Shown here piece by piece: positions 44,219-51,905 of a stretch of DNA of 51,905 nt (positions are counted from its first letter, which is position 1; each line of letters opens with the position of its first letter). Origin of the DNA: Burkholderiaceae bacterium. Lineage in GTDB: Bacteria; Pseudomonadota; Gammaproteobacteria; Burkholderiales; Burkholderiaceae_E. The stretch covers positions 1 through 51,905 of the forward strand of contig JAGXFG010000035.1 of NCBI GenBank assembly GCA_024637395.1. The letters run 5' to 3'. The translations under genes were made by a program, and so were the position numbers. The notes beneath the pieces are model-generated. The model did no database searches and was not told the origin of the DNA. It worked only from the letters and a program-made list of their open reading frames with translations.

Positions 44219-45334
44219 ATGAATTCGCATACCAAACCAATGCCCCCTTTCGCCGCGCTGGTGTGGCGCTCCGCGGTCGTGCTGCTGGCTGGCGCCATCT
44301 TGTGGGGCGCAACTCGCGACGCGCTGGCGCAGACCACCCCCGGGCCGGAGGTGCAAGTAACGGCGGCACAGTTACTCAAGATCGGCCAAGGTCTCGATTG
44401 GGACGGGGCGCTCCAGCCGGTGCGCCAGTCGACCCTGGCGGCACAGACCCAGGCCCGGGTCCTGGCGGTCAAGGTCCACGCCGGTGATCGCGTTCGCGCC
44501 GGGCAGGTGCTGGTTTCGCTCGACAATCGCGAGGCGGCAGCCGGAGTCAGCCAGGCGAACGCCCAGGAAGCGCAAGTGCAGGCCGCTCTCGATGAAGCGC
44601 GTGCCGGGAATTCCCGCAGCAAGAGCCTGCTGCAACAGGGCTTCATCAGCCAGGCAGCGATGGATGCCGCCAATGCCCAGTTGCGTCAGGCCGAAGCCCA
44701 ACGGAGCCAGGCGGGCGCCGGCTCGACCCTGCGCCAACTGGCCAGCAGCTATTCGAGCCTGGTGGCGCCCTATGATGGCGTGGTGACAGCGGTGATGGTG
44801 GAACAGGGCGATCTGGCAGCCCCGGGGCGCCCCCTGGTCGAACTCCACGGCAGCGAACGCTTGCGTGCCGTCGCCTACGTTCCGGCGAGCGTAGCTCTGG
44901 CGCTTGGCCCGCAACCGCAGGTGACTGTGGTGCTGCCGGCGCCGGTTGGTACAGTTGCCCGGCGTCTCGAGGCAGTGGCCGGCACGGTAGTGCCTTCGGC
45001 CGATCCGTCGAGCGCAACGGTGGAATTGCGGGTGGATCTGCCGACCGATGAGTCGCGCCGCTTCCTGCCCGGCCAGCGCATCAAGCTCCATACCAGCGGC
45101 GCCGCCGAGTCGATGCTGGTCATTCCGCGTGCCGCCTTGCTGGTACGCGGCGAGTTGCAGGCAGTTTATGTCGCAACGCCCGAGCGCTTCGTGCTGCGGG
45201 CGCTGCGGCTCGGCCGGGACCTCGGCGAGCGCGTCGAGGTGCTCGCGGGACTCCGCGAGGGCGAGAAGATCGCGCTTGACCCGGTACGCGCCGGGCTGAG
45301 CAACGCGCGTCCGGCCAACGGCCAGGCGAAGTAG
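44219..45334 (+). CDS. RND efflux periplasmic adaptor (HlyD/AcrA family)
   Basis: 371 codons. A signal peptide or anchor is present (VWRSAVVLLAGAILWGATRD, ending about DALAQ). Barrel-sandwich hybrid: RQSTLAAQTQARVLAVKVHAGDRVRAGQVLVSLDN; alpha-hairpin with Gln/Ala/Ser-rich coiled coil (AAAGVSQANAQEAQVQAALDEARAG); lipoyl return half SSLVAPYDGVVTAVMVEQGDLAAPGRPLVEL. No lipobox Cys is seen. It links the inner-membrane pump downstream with an outer-membrane channel, whose gene is not here. Long compound names above are quoted in parts; family call is firm, substrate unknown. Confidence 0.9.
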   Translation: MNSHTKPMPPFAALVWRSAVVLLAGAILWGATRDALAQTTPGPEVQVTAAQLLKIGQGLDWDGALQPVRQSTLAAQTQARVLAVKVHAGDRVRAGQVLVSLDNREAAAGVSQANAQEAQVQAALDEARAGNSRSKSLLQQGFISQAAMDAANAQLRQAEAQRSQAGAGSTLRQLASSYSSLVAPYDGVVTAVMVEQGDLAAPGRPLVELHGSERLRAVAYVPASVALALGPQPQVTVVLPAPVGTVARRLEAVAGTVVPSADPSSATVELRVDLPTDESRRFLPGQRIKLHTSGAAESMLVIPRAALLVRGELQAVYVATPERFVLRALRLGRDLGERVEVLAGLREGEKIALDPVRAGLSNARPANGQAK

Positions 45335-45367
45335 CAGATGGACCCGCGAGAAGGTGAGGCTACGCCA

Positions 45368-48300
45368 ATGAACCAGGGCCCGGCAGGACACGAAACTCCC
45401 GCGGCAGCAGCGCCCGAGGCGTCCGCAGCGACGACGACTCCAGCCGCGGCGCTGGGCGTTTCGGGGTGGATCGCAGCCCATTTCCAGAATAATGCGCTGA
45501 CCCCGTTGCTGGCGTTGGTGCTGTTGATGATGGGGCTGTTCGCGGCGGTGGTGACGCCGCGCGAGGAAGAGCCGCAGATCAACGTGACGATGGCCAACGT
45601 ACTGATCCCGTTCCCGGGAGCATCGGTGGCCAGCGTCGAGAAACTGGTCTCCTCGCCGGCCGAACAGGTACTGTCGCAGATTGCCGGGATCGAGCACATC
45701 TATTCGGTGTCCCAGCCCGGGATGGCGATGGTCACGGTGCAGTTCAAGGTCGGGGTGTCGCGTACCGAGGCACTGGTGCGCTTGCACGACACGCTCAATG
45801 CCAATCGGGACTGGCTGCCGGCCGGCCTCGGGGTGGGGGATCCAATCGTCAAGCCCAAGGGCATCGATGATGTCCCGGTGCTGGCGGTTACGCTCTGGGC
45901 GCACGACGCGCGCTCGGCCGATGCGCTCGAGCGGGTTTCGGCCTCGATCGAACATGAACTCAAGCGTGTCGCCGGCACTCGTGAGGTGCGGACCATCGGC
46001 GGACCCGGGCGGGCAGTCAACGTCGAATTCGATCCCGGACGGCTGCGCGCCGCGGGGCTGTCGGTCGAACCGCTGATCGGGGCGCTGCAGGCGGCGAACC
46101 TGGCCTTGCCATCGGGCGATCTGATCCACAACGGAGCCTCGATCCGGGTCGAAACCGGCTCTTTCCTGCGCTCGGTCGAAGACGTCGGCGAACTGGTTGT
46201 GGGCGTAAGTGCCGGTCGCCCGGTCTTCCTGCGCGATGTCGCGCAGATCAGATACGGCGCGATCCCGGCCCAGCGCTACGTCTGGCACATGCCAGGAGCA
46301 GCGGGCGGGGCTGCTCACAGTCCGGCCAAGTCTTCCGAACCAGCGGCGAGTGCTGGAGCGGGTGTGACCGAGGCCGCGCCGGCCGCCGGCCAGATCTTCC
46401 CGGCGGTCACGATCGCGATCACCAAGAAGCCCGGCGAGAATGCCATCGACGTCACGACCGCGCTCGAGAAGCGGCTCGAAGAACTCCACGGCGCTCTCAT
46501 CCCGAGCGACGTCGAGGCTACGGTCAGCCGCAACTACGGCGTGACCGCCAGCGACAAGGCCATGAAACTGATCCAGAAGCTGGGCTTCGCCACCCTCTCG
46601 GTCATCGTCCTGGTCGGCATCGCACTGGGGCGGCGCGAAGCGCTGATCGTCGGCGGGGCGGTGATTCTCACCCTGACCGCGACCCTGTTTGCCTCCTGGG
46701 CGTGGGGATTCACCCTCAACCGGGTCTCGCTCTTTGCCCTGATTTTCTCGATCGGGATCCTGGTCGATGACGCCATAGTGGTGGTCGAGAACATCCACCG
46801 CCATCGCGCGCTCGAGCCCAGCCGCTCGCTGGCATCGATCATTCCGGTGGCAGTCGACGAAGTGGGCGGCCCGACGATCCTGGCCACGCTGACGGTGATC
46901 GCGGCGCTGTTGCCGATGGCCTTCGTGAGCGGGTTGATGGGCCCTTACATGAGCCCGATTCCGATCAATTCGTCGATGGGAATGCTGCTCTCGCTGGCCA
47001 TCGCCTTCACGGTCACGCCCTGGCTCGCGCTGCACCTGATGAAGGCGCCGGTCCATGGCGTCGGCGGACACGCGGCCAATCCGGTCGCGCGGGTGCTCTA
47101 CGGAACCTTTGGCGGGTTGCTCAAGCCGTTCATCGATCATCCCGACGACGATACAACCCAGGGCGGCAACTGGCTGACCAGCCGATCCAGGAAGGGCTAT
47201 GCCTGGCGGCGCCGGGGGCTGCTCGGCGGGGTTGCTTTGCTGCTTGCCGGTGCCGTCTCGCTGGTGATCGTGGAGGCGGTGATCCTGAAGATGCTGCCGT
47301 TCGACAACAAATCCGAGTTCCAGGTCATCGTTGACATGCCCCCCGGCACGCCGGTCGAGGGCACCAACGCCACCTTGCTCGATCTTGCCCAGGCACTCGC
47401 CACGGTGCCCGAGGTAACCAATGTCCAGGGTTACGCCGGAACCGCGTCGCCGATCAACTTCAACGGGCTGGTACGCCAGTACGATTTCCGGCGCAATCCG
47501 GAGCAGGGCGACCTGCAGGTCAACCTGGTCGACAAGCATGCCCGCTCCGAGCAGAGCCACGCGATCGCCCAGCGGCTGTTGCCGACGCTGCGCGAGATCG
47601 CGCTGCGCCACGGTGCCCGCATGAAGGTGGTCGAGGTCCCGCCGGGCCCACCGGTGCTCTCGCCGCTGGTGGCTGAGGTCTATGGTCCCGATGCGGCGGG
47701 GCGCGCGGCGCTGGCGCGGCGTCTCGAAGCGGCGATGGCCGAGGTGCCGGGAATGGTAGCGTTGGACACCACGCTGGAAGCTCCGGCGCCGCGGGTGCGC
47801 CTGGTCGTGGACAAGCCCAAGGCGCAGGCCCTGGGGGTCAGCGACGCAGCGATCGCACAGGCGGCGCGAGCCGCACTGGCGGGCATGGACGTGACCTACC
47901 TGCGCGACGAACGCTCGAAGTTCGCGGTGGCAGTGCGGCTGTCCTTGCCTGAATCGGCCAAGGGCAAGCTCGACGCGGTGCTCGACGTGCCGGTTATGGG
48001 CGCCGGCGGCAAGCCGATCCGGATTGGGGAGCTGGTGCGCATCGAAACCGATGAGCGCGATACCCCGGTCTACCACAAGGACCTGCTGCCGCTGACCTAC
48101 GTGTTCGGCGACATGGGCCTGGTTGATGGCAACAAGATCGACAGCCCGCTCTACGGCATGCTTGATTTCCGCAAGCGACTCGATGAGCTGAAGTTGCCGG
48201 GAACCGGTGCGCTGGGCGAGTATTTCATCGCCCAGCCTTCGGACCCCTACGTCCAGTACGCCATCAAGTGGGACGGTGAATGGCAGATCACCTACGAGAC

Positions 48301-48823
48301 CTTCCGTGACATGGGTATCGCCTACGCCGTCGGACTCGCGCTGATCTACGTGCTGGTGGTGGCGCAGTTCCGCTCCTACCTGACGCCGCTGATCATCATG
48401 GCGCCGATTCCGCTCACCATCATCGGGGTAATGCCGGGGCACGCGTTGCTCGGGGCCCAGTTCACGGCCACGTCGATGATCGGGATGATCGCGCTGGCGG
48501 GGATCATCGTGCGCAATTCGATCCTGCTGGTCGACTTTATCGAGCTCGAGACCCGCTGCGGCGTGCCCTTCGCGATGGCGGTGATCCGCTCGGCGCAAGT
48601 GCGTGCCCAGCCGATCCTCTTGACCGCGCTGGCGGCCATGCTGGGCGCCTTCTTCATCCTCGATGACCCGATCTTCAATGGGCTGGCGGTGTCGCTGATC
48701 TTCGGGATCATGATCTCGACCCTGCTGACGCTGGTCGTGATCCCGGTGCTTTACTTCATTACCTACCGTGGCAGGCACGAGTGCGCCCCGCCGCTGACAC
48801 CTTCTTCCGTTTCTTCAACCTGA
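45368..48823 (+). CDS. RND efflux pump inner-membrane transporter (AcrB/MdtB-like)
   Basis: 1151 codons from ATG 45368, where AAGGTGAGG eight bases upstream supports the start; an ATG 30 bases earlier has none. N-terminal Ala/Pro-rich cytoplasmic tail of about 40 residues, then twelve membrane segments and two large periplasmic loops. Fourth span GILVDDAIVVVENI contains the paired Asp of the proton relay; helix 10-12 region LIYVLVVAQFRSYLTPLIIMAPIPLTIIG. In the first porter loop an Ala/Pro/Ser/Gly-rich insertion runs about residues 306-343 between VWHMPG and FPAVTIAITKKPG. Substrate not clear; the CsoR/FrmR-type repressor in the operon suggests a metal, persulfide or aldehyde stress. No outer-membrane factor gene follows. 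Confidence 0.92.
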   Translation: MNQGPAGHETPAAAAPEASAATTTPAAALGVSGWIAAHFQNNALTPLLALVLLMMGLFAAVVTPREEEPQINVTMANVLIPFPGASVASVEKLVSSPAEQVLSQIAGIEHIYSVSQPGMAMVTVQFKVGVSRTEALVRLHDTLNANRDWLPAGLGVGDPIVKPKGIDDVPVLAVTLWAHDARSADALERVSASIEHELKRVAGTREVRTIGGPGRAVNVEFDPGRLRAAGLSVEPLIGALQAANLALPSGDLIHNGASIRVETGSFLRSVEDVGELVVGVSAGRPVFLRDVAQIRYGAIPAQRYVWHMPGAAGGAAHSPAKSSEPAASAGAGVTEAAPAAGQIFPAVTIAITKKPGENAIDVTTALEKRLEELHGALIPSDVEATVSRNYGVTASDKAMKLIQKLGFATLSVIVLVGIALGRREALIVGGAVILTLTATLFASWAWGFTLNRVSLFALIFSIGILVDDAIVVVENIHRHRALEPSRSLASIIPVAVDEVGGPTILATLTVIAALLPMAFVSGLMGPYMSPIPINSSMGMLLSLAIAFTVTPWLALHLMKAPVHGVGGHAANPVARVLYGTFGGLLKPFIDHPDDDTTQGGNWLTSRSRKGYAWRRRGLLGGVALLLAGAVSLVIVEAVILKMLPFDNKSEFQVIVDMPPGTPVEGTNATLLDLAQALATVPEVTNVQGYAGTASPINFNGLVRQYDFRRNPEQGDLQVNLVDKHARSEQSHAIAQRLLPTLREIALRHGARMKVVEVPPGPPVLSPLVAEVYGPDAAGRAALARRLEAAMAEVPGMVALDTTLEAPAPRVRLVVDKPKAQALGVSDAAIAQAARAALAGMDVTYLRDERSKFAVAVRLSLPESAKGKLDAVLDVPVMGAGGKPIRIGELVRIETDERDTPVYHKDLLPLTYVFGDMGLVDGNKIDSPLYGMLDFRKRLDELKLPGTGALGEYFIAQPSDPYVQYAIKWDGEWQITYETFRDMGIAYAVGLALIYVLVVAQFRSYLTPLIIMAPIPLTIIGVMPGHALLGAQFTATSMIGMIALAGIIVRNSILLVDFIELETRCGVPFAMAVIRSAQVRAQPILLTALAAMLGAFFILDDPIFNGLAVSLIFGIMISTLLTLVVIPVLYFITYRGRHECAPPLTPSSVSST

Positions 48824-48833
48824 GGACTTTTCC

Positions 48834-49061
48834 ATGTCTACTGACCGTTTCGTCCGTATCTTTGCGGGTATTTTCGTGATGCTGTCGCTGGCCCTGGGGG
48901 TCGAGGGCAGCCCCTGGTTCTACAGCGCCAATTTCCTGTGGTTCACGTTGTTTGTCGGGGCCAACCTGTTCCAGAGCGGAATTACCCGCTGGTGTCTGAT
49001 GGAAACGATCCTGCGCAAGCTCGGCGTCAAGACCGCGGTTGAGCTTTCCCAGGCAAGATAG
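48834..49061 (+). CDS. DUF2892 two-span membrane protein
   Basis: 75 codons, ten bases after the RND gene. Sequence MSTDRFVRIFAGIFVMLSL, then FLWFTLFVGANLFQSGITRWCLMETILRKLG, with two membrane segments and a single Cys near its end, fits the DUF2892 family, often joined to rhodanese domains (as in YgaP) or placed in sulfur/persulfide or metal-stress operons. Here it separates the pump gene from its repressor gene. Function unknown. It has CCWx-like Cys in the position where YgaP-type proteins have C-x-P. Confidence 0.8.
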   Translation: MSTDRFVRIFAGIFVMLSLALGVEGSPWFYSANFLWFTLFVGANLFQSGITRWCLMETILRKLGVKTAVELSQAR

Positions 49062-49109
49062 TCCATGGGCATTAGCTCTCTTCAATCACTACAGCGGAGC
49101 TGCGAGGCG

Positions 49110-49388
49110 ATGGCAAGTTTGAGCGATACCAAGGCGCGAGGCGAGGTCGTCAAGCGGCTGCGCCGCGTTGAAGGCCAGTTGCGGGGCGTGATCCGGATGA
49201 TTGAGGAGGGCGACAACTGTCTGTCGGTGGCGCAGCAGATGACCGCTGCGCGCCGCGCGCTCGACAGCGTCTATGCCAAGATGATCGTCTGCTATCTCGA
49301 GCAGGAAATTGGCGAAACGTCGCTTGACCAAGAGCGGATCGAACGCACCTTCAAGGATGTCGGGACGCTGCTGCGCCGTCTGGGCTGA
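49110..49388 (+). CDS. CsoR/RcnR/FrmR-family (DUF156) transcriptional repressor
   Basis: 92 codons from ATG 49110; an ATG at 49065 would add 15 residues outside the family. All-helical repressor with KRLRRVEGQLRGVIRMIEEGDNC, QQMTAARRALDSVYAKMIVCYLEQE (in parts). In CsoR the ligand set is Cys-His-Cys and in FrmR/RcnR Cys-His. Here the first Cys is kept (EGDNC), but the position of the conserved His holds Tyr, and a Cys lies directly before it (IVCY). The set is thus Cys plus Cys 24 residues apart, with no His at the usual place. It probably senses something other than Cu(I) or Ni/Co, such as persulfide, aldehyde or another electrophile, and represses the efflux operon promoter at 44155-44183. 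Confidence 0.88.
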   Translation: MASLSDTKARGEVVKRLRRVEGQLRGVIRMIEEGDNCLSVAQQMTAARRALDSVYAKMIVCYLEQEIGETSLDQERIERTFKDVGTLLRRLG

Positions 49389-49401
49389 ATGCGTCGCGGG
49401 T

Positions 49402-50691
49402 TCAGATGAGCCCGTGGAAGGCGATGCACTCGACCCATTCATGGGCGGCGACGTCGCCCTGGGCATCACCCAGCACGATCACGCAGTTGGCTTCGGACAT
49501 CGAGCGCAGCACCCCGGCACCCTGGCTGGCGCTGCGGCGCACTGTCATCGCGCCGTCGGCACCGATCTCGAGCACGCCGCGCTGATATTCGGTGCGGCCC
49601 GGGATCTTGCGCAATGCCGTGGTGGTGCGCGCGCGTACCCGTGGCAGCAGCTGCGGAGTCGCACCCATCATCCGCAGCAGCGCGTCGCGCGCGAAGAAAT
49701 AGAAGCTGATCATCACTGCCACCGGGTTGCCCGGCAGGCCGAAATAGCAGGCGTCACCGATCCTGCCGAAAGCCATCGGACGGCCCGGACGGATTGCCAG
49801 CTTCCAGAAATCAACTTCACCCAGGCGGTGAAGTACCGGCCTGGTGTAGTCGGCTTCGCCGACCGAAACGCCGCCTGAGGAGATGATTGCGTCGGCCCTG
49901 CGGCTTGCCTCCAGCATCGCATCTTCCAGAGCCTGTGGGTCGTCGCGGACCACCCCCAGGTCGATCGGCTCTGCACCCAGGCGCCGCAACATGGCTTCGA
50001 TGGTGTAGCGATTGCTGTCGTAGAGCTGCCCTGCGGCGAGCGGTTCGCCGAGCGAGCGCACCTCGTCGCCGGTCGAGAAATAGGCCACGCGCAGGCGTTG
50101 GCGGATCGCCACCCGGGCGATCCCCAGAGATGCCAGCAGCCCGATATCCGCCGGGGTCAGGATCTTCCCGGCGGGCAGGGCAATCCCTGCCGCGCGCAGG
50201 TCTTCGCCGCGCCGGCGCAGGTTTTGCCCGCTGCGTTGCCCTTGCGGAACCGAGATGAAGTCGCCATCGCTTTCGACCACTTCCTGGACCACCACGGTGT
50301 CGCAACCGGCGGGGATAATGGCGCCGGTCATGATCCGCACCGCCTCGCCGGCGCCGACCCCACGCGCGCTCGGTTGTCCAGCGAGCGCCGTGGCCACTAC
50401 CCGCAATCTGGTCCGGCCGCTGGCAGCCAGGTCCGCGCCGCGCACGCCGTAGCCGTCCATCGCCGAGTTGTCGGCGGCGGGGACATCGATCGGCGAGATC
50501 ACGTCGAGACCGAGAACCCGTGTCAGCGCGTCGCTGATCGCAACTTCTTCGAGACCGCAGCAGGGGGCCACGAATGCTTCGATGATCGCCTGCGCCTGGG
50601 CGACCGGCAGCGCTTGCGGGTCATAGTCGGGTTGCCCGCCGGTCAGCTCGGCGAGCGTTGGCCGGGGCCCTCCGGGGTTGGTGGCGCTCAT
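49402..50691 (-). CDS. moeA: Molybdopterin molybdenumtransferase
   Basis: 429 codons. Motifs: PAADNSAMDGYGVR, GEAVRIMTGAIIPAGCDTVV, RRRGEDLRAAG, SSGGVSVGEADYTRPVL and FGLPGNPVAVMISF, all typical of MoeA. It inserts molybdate into the pterin dithiolene (adenylylated molybdopterin) to make the cofactor. It overlaps the mobA stop by ATGA, part of a fdhD-mobA-moeA operon. Convergent with the repressor gene, 13 bases between stops. Full length. Confidence 0.94.
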   Translation of the reverse strand: MSATNPGGPRPTLAELTGGQPDYDPQALPVAQAQAIIEAFVAPCCGLEEVAISDALTRVLGLDVISPIDVPAADNSAMDGYGVRGADLAASGRTRLRVVATALAGQPSARGVGAGEAVRIMTGAIIPAGCDTVVVQEVVESDGDFISVPQGQRSGQNLRRRGEDLRAAGIALPAGKILTPADIGLLASLGIARVAIRQRLRVAYFSTGDEVRSLGEPLAAGQLYDSNRYTIEAMLRRLGAEPIDLGVVRDDPQALEDAMLEASRRADAIISSGGVSVGEADYTRPVLHRLGEVDFWKLAIRPGRPMAFGRIGDACYFGLPGNPVAVMISFYFFARDALLRMMGATPQLLPRVRARTTTALRKIPGRTEYQRGVLEIGADGAMTVRRSASQGAGVLRSMSEANCVIVLGDAQGDVAAHEWVECIAFHGLI

Positions 50692-51302
50692 GACAGCAGT
50701 CCTTGCTCGTGCCGCGCCAGTTCAAGGCGGGTATTGATGTTGCGAAAGGCGGCCGGATCGGGGAAGTCGACTTCGACCGCGTTGTGCTGGCAGTACCAGA
50801 GAGCGATCTTGCGGTTGCCCTCTGCCAGATAGCTCTCCAGACTGCTCGTCAGGCTGCGCTTGACCAGTGCAAACACCGGCTGGAGCCGATCACCGGCGCG
50901 CACCACCGCGATCTCGGCGCCGGCCTGGGTAGCGGCCGAGGCCAGGCGCGACACCAGGTCGTGCGGCAGGTAAGGGGAGTCGCAGGGGGCGGTGACGACC
51001 CAGGCAGTGGTGGCTGCCAGCAACCCCGCATGCAGCCCGGCGAGCGGTCCGGCGTAACCCCCGATCACGTCCGGCAACACCGGGTAACCGAACTGTTCGT
51101 AGGTGGCGAGGTTGCTGTTGGCATTGATCAGCATCGCGTCCACTTGCGGCGCCAGACGTTCGATGACGTGGGCCACCATCGAGCGCCCCGCCAGGCTCTG
51201 CAAACCCTTGTCGCTGCCAGCGCCGTCGGGGCTCATCCGCCGCCCCAGGCCGCCAGCCAGCGCGATCCCGGTGACGCCCCCCGTGCCATCGGCAGCGCTC
51301 AT
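50688..51302 (-). CDS. mobA: Molybdenum cofactor guanylyltransferase
   Basis: 204 codons. Nucleotidyltransferase fold with GIALAGGLGRRMSPDGAGSDKGLQSLAG, the GTP-binding part in which the usual GxxxRMGG.DK pattern carries a slightly longer loop, and VLPDVIGGYAGPLAGLHAGL, VVTAPCDSPYLP (metal-binding Asp). It converts Mo-molybdopterin to the guanine dinucleotide form required by formate dehydrogenase-type enzymes, matching the fdhD gene upstream. Overlaps fdhD and moeA by four bases each. Confidence 0.92.
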   Translation of the reverse strand: MSAADGTGGVTGIALAGGLGRRMSPDGAGSDKGLQSLAGRSMVAHVIERLAPQVDAMLINANSNLATYEQFGYPVLPDVIGGYAGPLAGLHAGLLAATTAWVVTAPCDSPYLPHDLVSRLASAATQAGAEIAVVRAGDRLQPVFALVKRSLTSSLESYLAEGNRKIALWYCQHNAVEVDFPDPAAFRNINTRLELARHEQGLLS

Positions 51303-51905
51303 GCCAGCAGGCCAGTGGCCGAGCCGACGAAGCGCTGCTTGCCGGTGAACAGCAGGTAGTGGCGTCCCTGACAGCGCCCGATCATCGTCATCCCCACTTT
51401 TCGGGCGATCTCGTAGCCCATCTGGGTCAGCCCCGAGCGCGAGACGAGAAATGGAATGCCCATCTGAGCTGCCTTGATCACCATCTCCGAGGTCAACCGG
51501 CCAGTGGTGTAGAAGATCTTGTCGGCACCATCAACCTGCTCCAGCCACATCCAGCCAGCAATCGCGTCAACCGCATTGTGGCGGCCGACGTCTTCGACAA
51601 AACGCAGGATTTCACCGCGGTCATCGCCGGCATTGGAGCACAGGGCACAGGCGTGCACGGCGCCAGCGACGCGGTAGATGGAGTCGTGGTTGCGCATCCT
51701 CTCCATGACCGTGAACAGCGTTTCCTCGGTGAGCCGTACCTGAGCCGGGAGCACCACCCGCTCGAGTGCTTCCATCAGGTCACCAAACGCCGATCCCTGC
51801 CCGCAGCCGGTCGTTATCGTGCGCCGCGAGAGCCTGGACTCCAGTTCCGCGGCGCCGGACTCGGTCTCCCAGATAGTAATCCCGGTGTCGCGCAGAGTGC
51901 GCGAA
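51299..51905 (-). CDS. fdhD: FdhD, formate dehydrogenase sulfurtransferase (N-terminus outside window)
   Basis: Partial: the 5' part lies beyond 51905; 202 complete codons are visible. Family text ITTGCGQGSAFGDLMEAL, EDVGRHNAVDAIAGW and DKIFYTTGRLTSEMVIKAAQMGIPFLVSRSGLTQMG is clear. FdhD transfers sulfur to the molybdenum of formate dehydrogenase from the IscS desulfurase. In E. coli two Cys (C-x-x-C) form the mobile site; here the sequence is TGCGQG, so the second Cys position is Gly. The usual TGG before His is AGAVH and the Asp-Lys of NAVDK is NAVDA. It may be a divergent paralogue serving a different molybdoenzyme. Confidence 0.85.
   Translation of the reverse strand, partial: SRTLRDTGITIWETESGAAELESRLSRRTITTGCGQGSAFGDLMEALERVVLPAQVRLTEETLFTVMERMRNHDSIYRVAGAVHACALCSNAGDDRGEILRFVEDVGRHNAVDAIAGWMWLEQVDGADKIFYTTGRLTSEMVIKAAQMGIPFLVSRSGLTQMGYEIARKVGMTMIGRCQGRHYLLFTGKQRFVGSATGLLA

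Noticed and set aside
44372-48778. Open frame of 1468 codons on the minus strand, opposite the HlyD and RND genes
   Set aside because: Product is rich in Arg, His, Gln and Asp and resembles no family; it is the expected mirror of a GC-rich gene with third-position bias. RND motifs on the plus strand are complete.

Overview
The window is GC-rich, gene-dense chromosome from a Gram-negative bacterium of the Pseudomonadota, most likely a betaproteobacterium. Evidence: it carries ParE/ParC topoisomerase IV; the ParC active-site region ([19 protein letters not shown]) resembles betaproteobacterial sequences as I remember them; it has a Na+-NQR operon, an HlyD/RND efflux pair, HtpG with a sigma-32-type promoter, and Kup. 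No rRNA, tRNA, CRISPR array, transposase or prophage gene was seen. No gene-free gap is longer than about 225 bases.

Layout. 1-207: tail of an amidase. 237-3662 (minus): a probable operon of a 40-residue membrane peptide, DUF1326 protein, Met-rich DUF2182 membrane protein, a 25-residue peptide and a PLP-dependent decarboxylase. 3843-8841 (minus): a polar amino-acid ABC importer with a D-amino-acid-dehydrogenase-like flavoenzyme and an Asp/Glu racemase. 9066-11208 (minus): a BTAD/SARP-like regulator and a DUF4242 protein. 11280-14180 (plus): an APH-type kinase overlapping a divergent enolase paralogue, then an exported SH3b protein. 14315-22347 (plus): nqrABCDEF-apbE-nqrM, overlapping a CBS/serine-hydrolase fusion gene. 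22362-27613 (minus): P-type ATPase, a two-component system and a small EamA/SMR transporter. 27654-35185 (plus): kup, parE, parC and a 3-hydroxyisobutyryl-CoA hydrolase-like gene. 35178-36738 (minus): two amino-acid/metabolite exporters. 36875-41959 (plus): htpG, a hypoxanthine-DNA glycosylase-like gene, a spermidine-synthase-fold gene and a lone GspE-type ATPase. 42007-44057 (minus): VWA protein and MoxR ATPase. 44219-49388 (plus): HlyD-RND-DUF2892-CsoR/FrmR-family operon under a promoter with an operator in its spacer. 49402-51905 (minus): fdhD (partial), mobA, moeA for molybdenum cofactor.

Most notable points: (1) two small ORFs around the DUF1326/DUF2182/PLP-decarboxylase genes, one of 25 codons with a strong ribosome binding site directly before the decarboxylase; (2) a kinase-enolase gene pair in which the enolase has changed active-site loops; (3) a shortened NqrB with no SGAT flavinylation motif inside an otherwise complete NQR operon; (4) a cytoplasmic CBS-pair/beta-lactamase-fold fusion with an internal start site, overlapping nqrM; (5) a CsoR/FrmR-type autoregulated efflux operon whose repressor has an unusual set of possible ligands.
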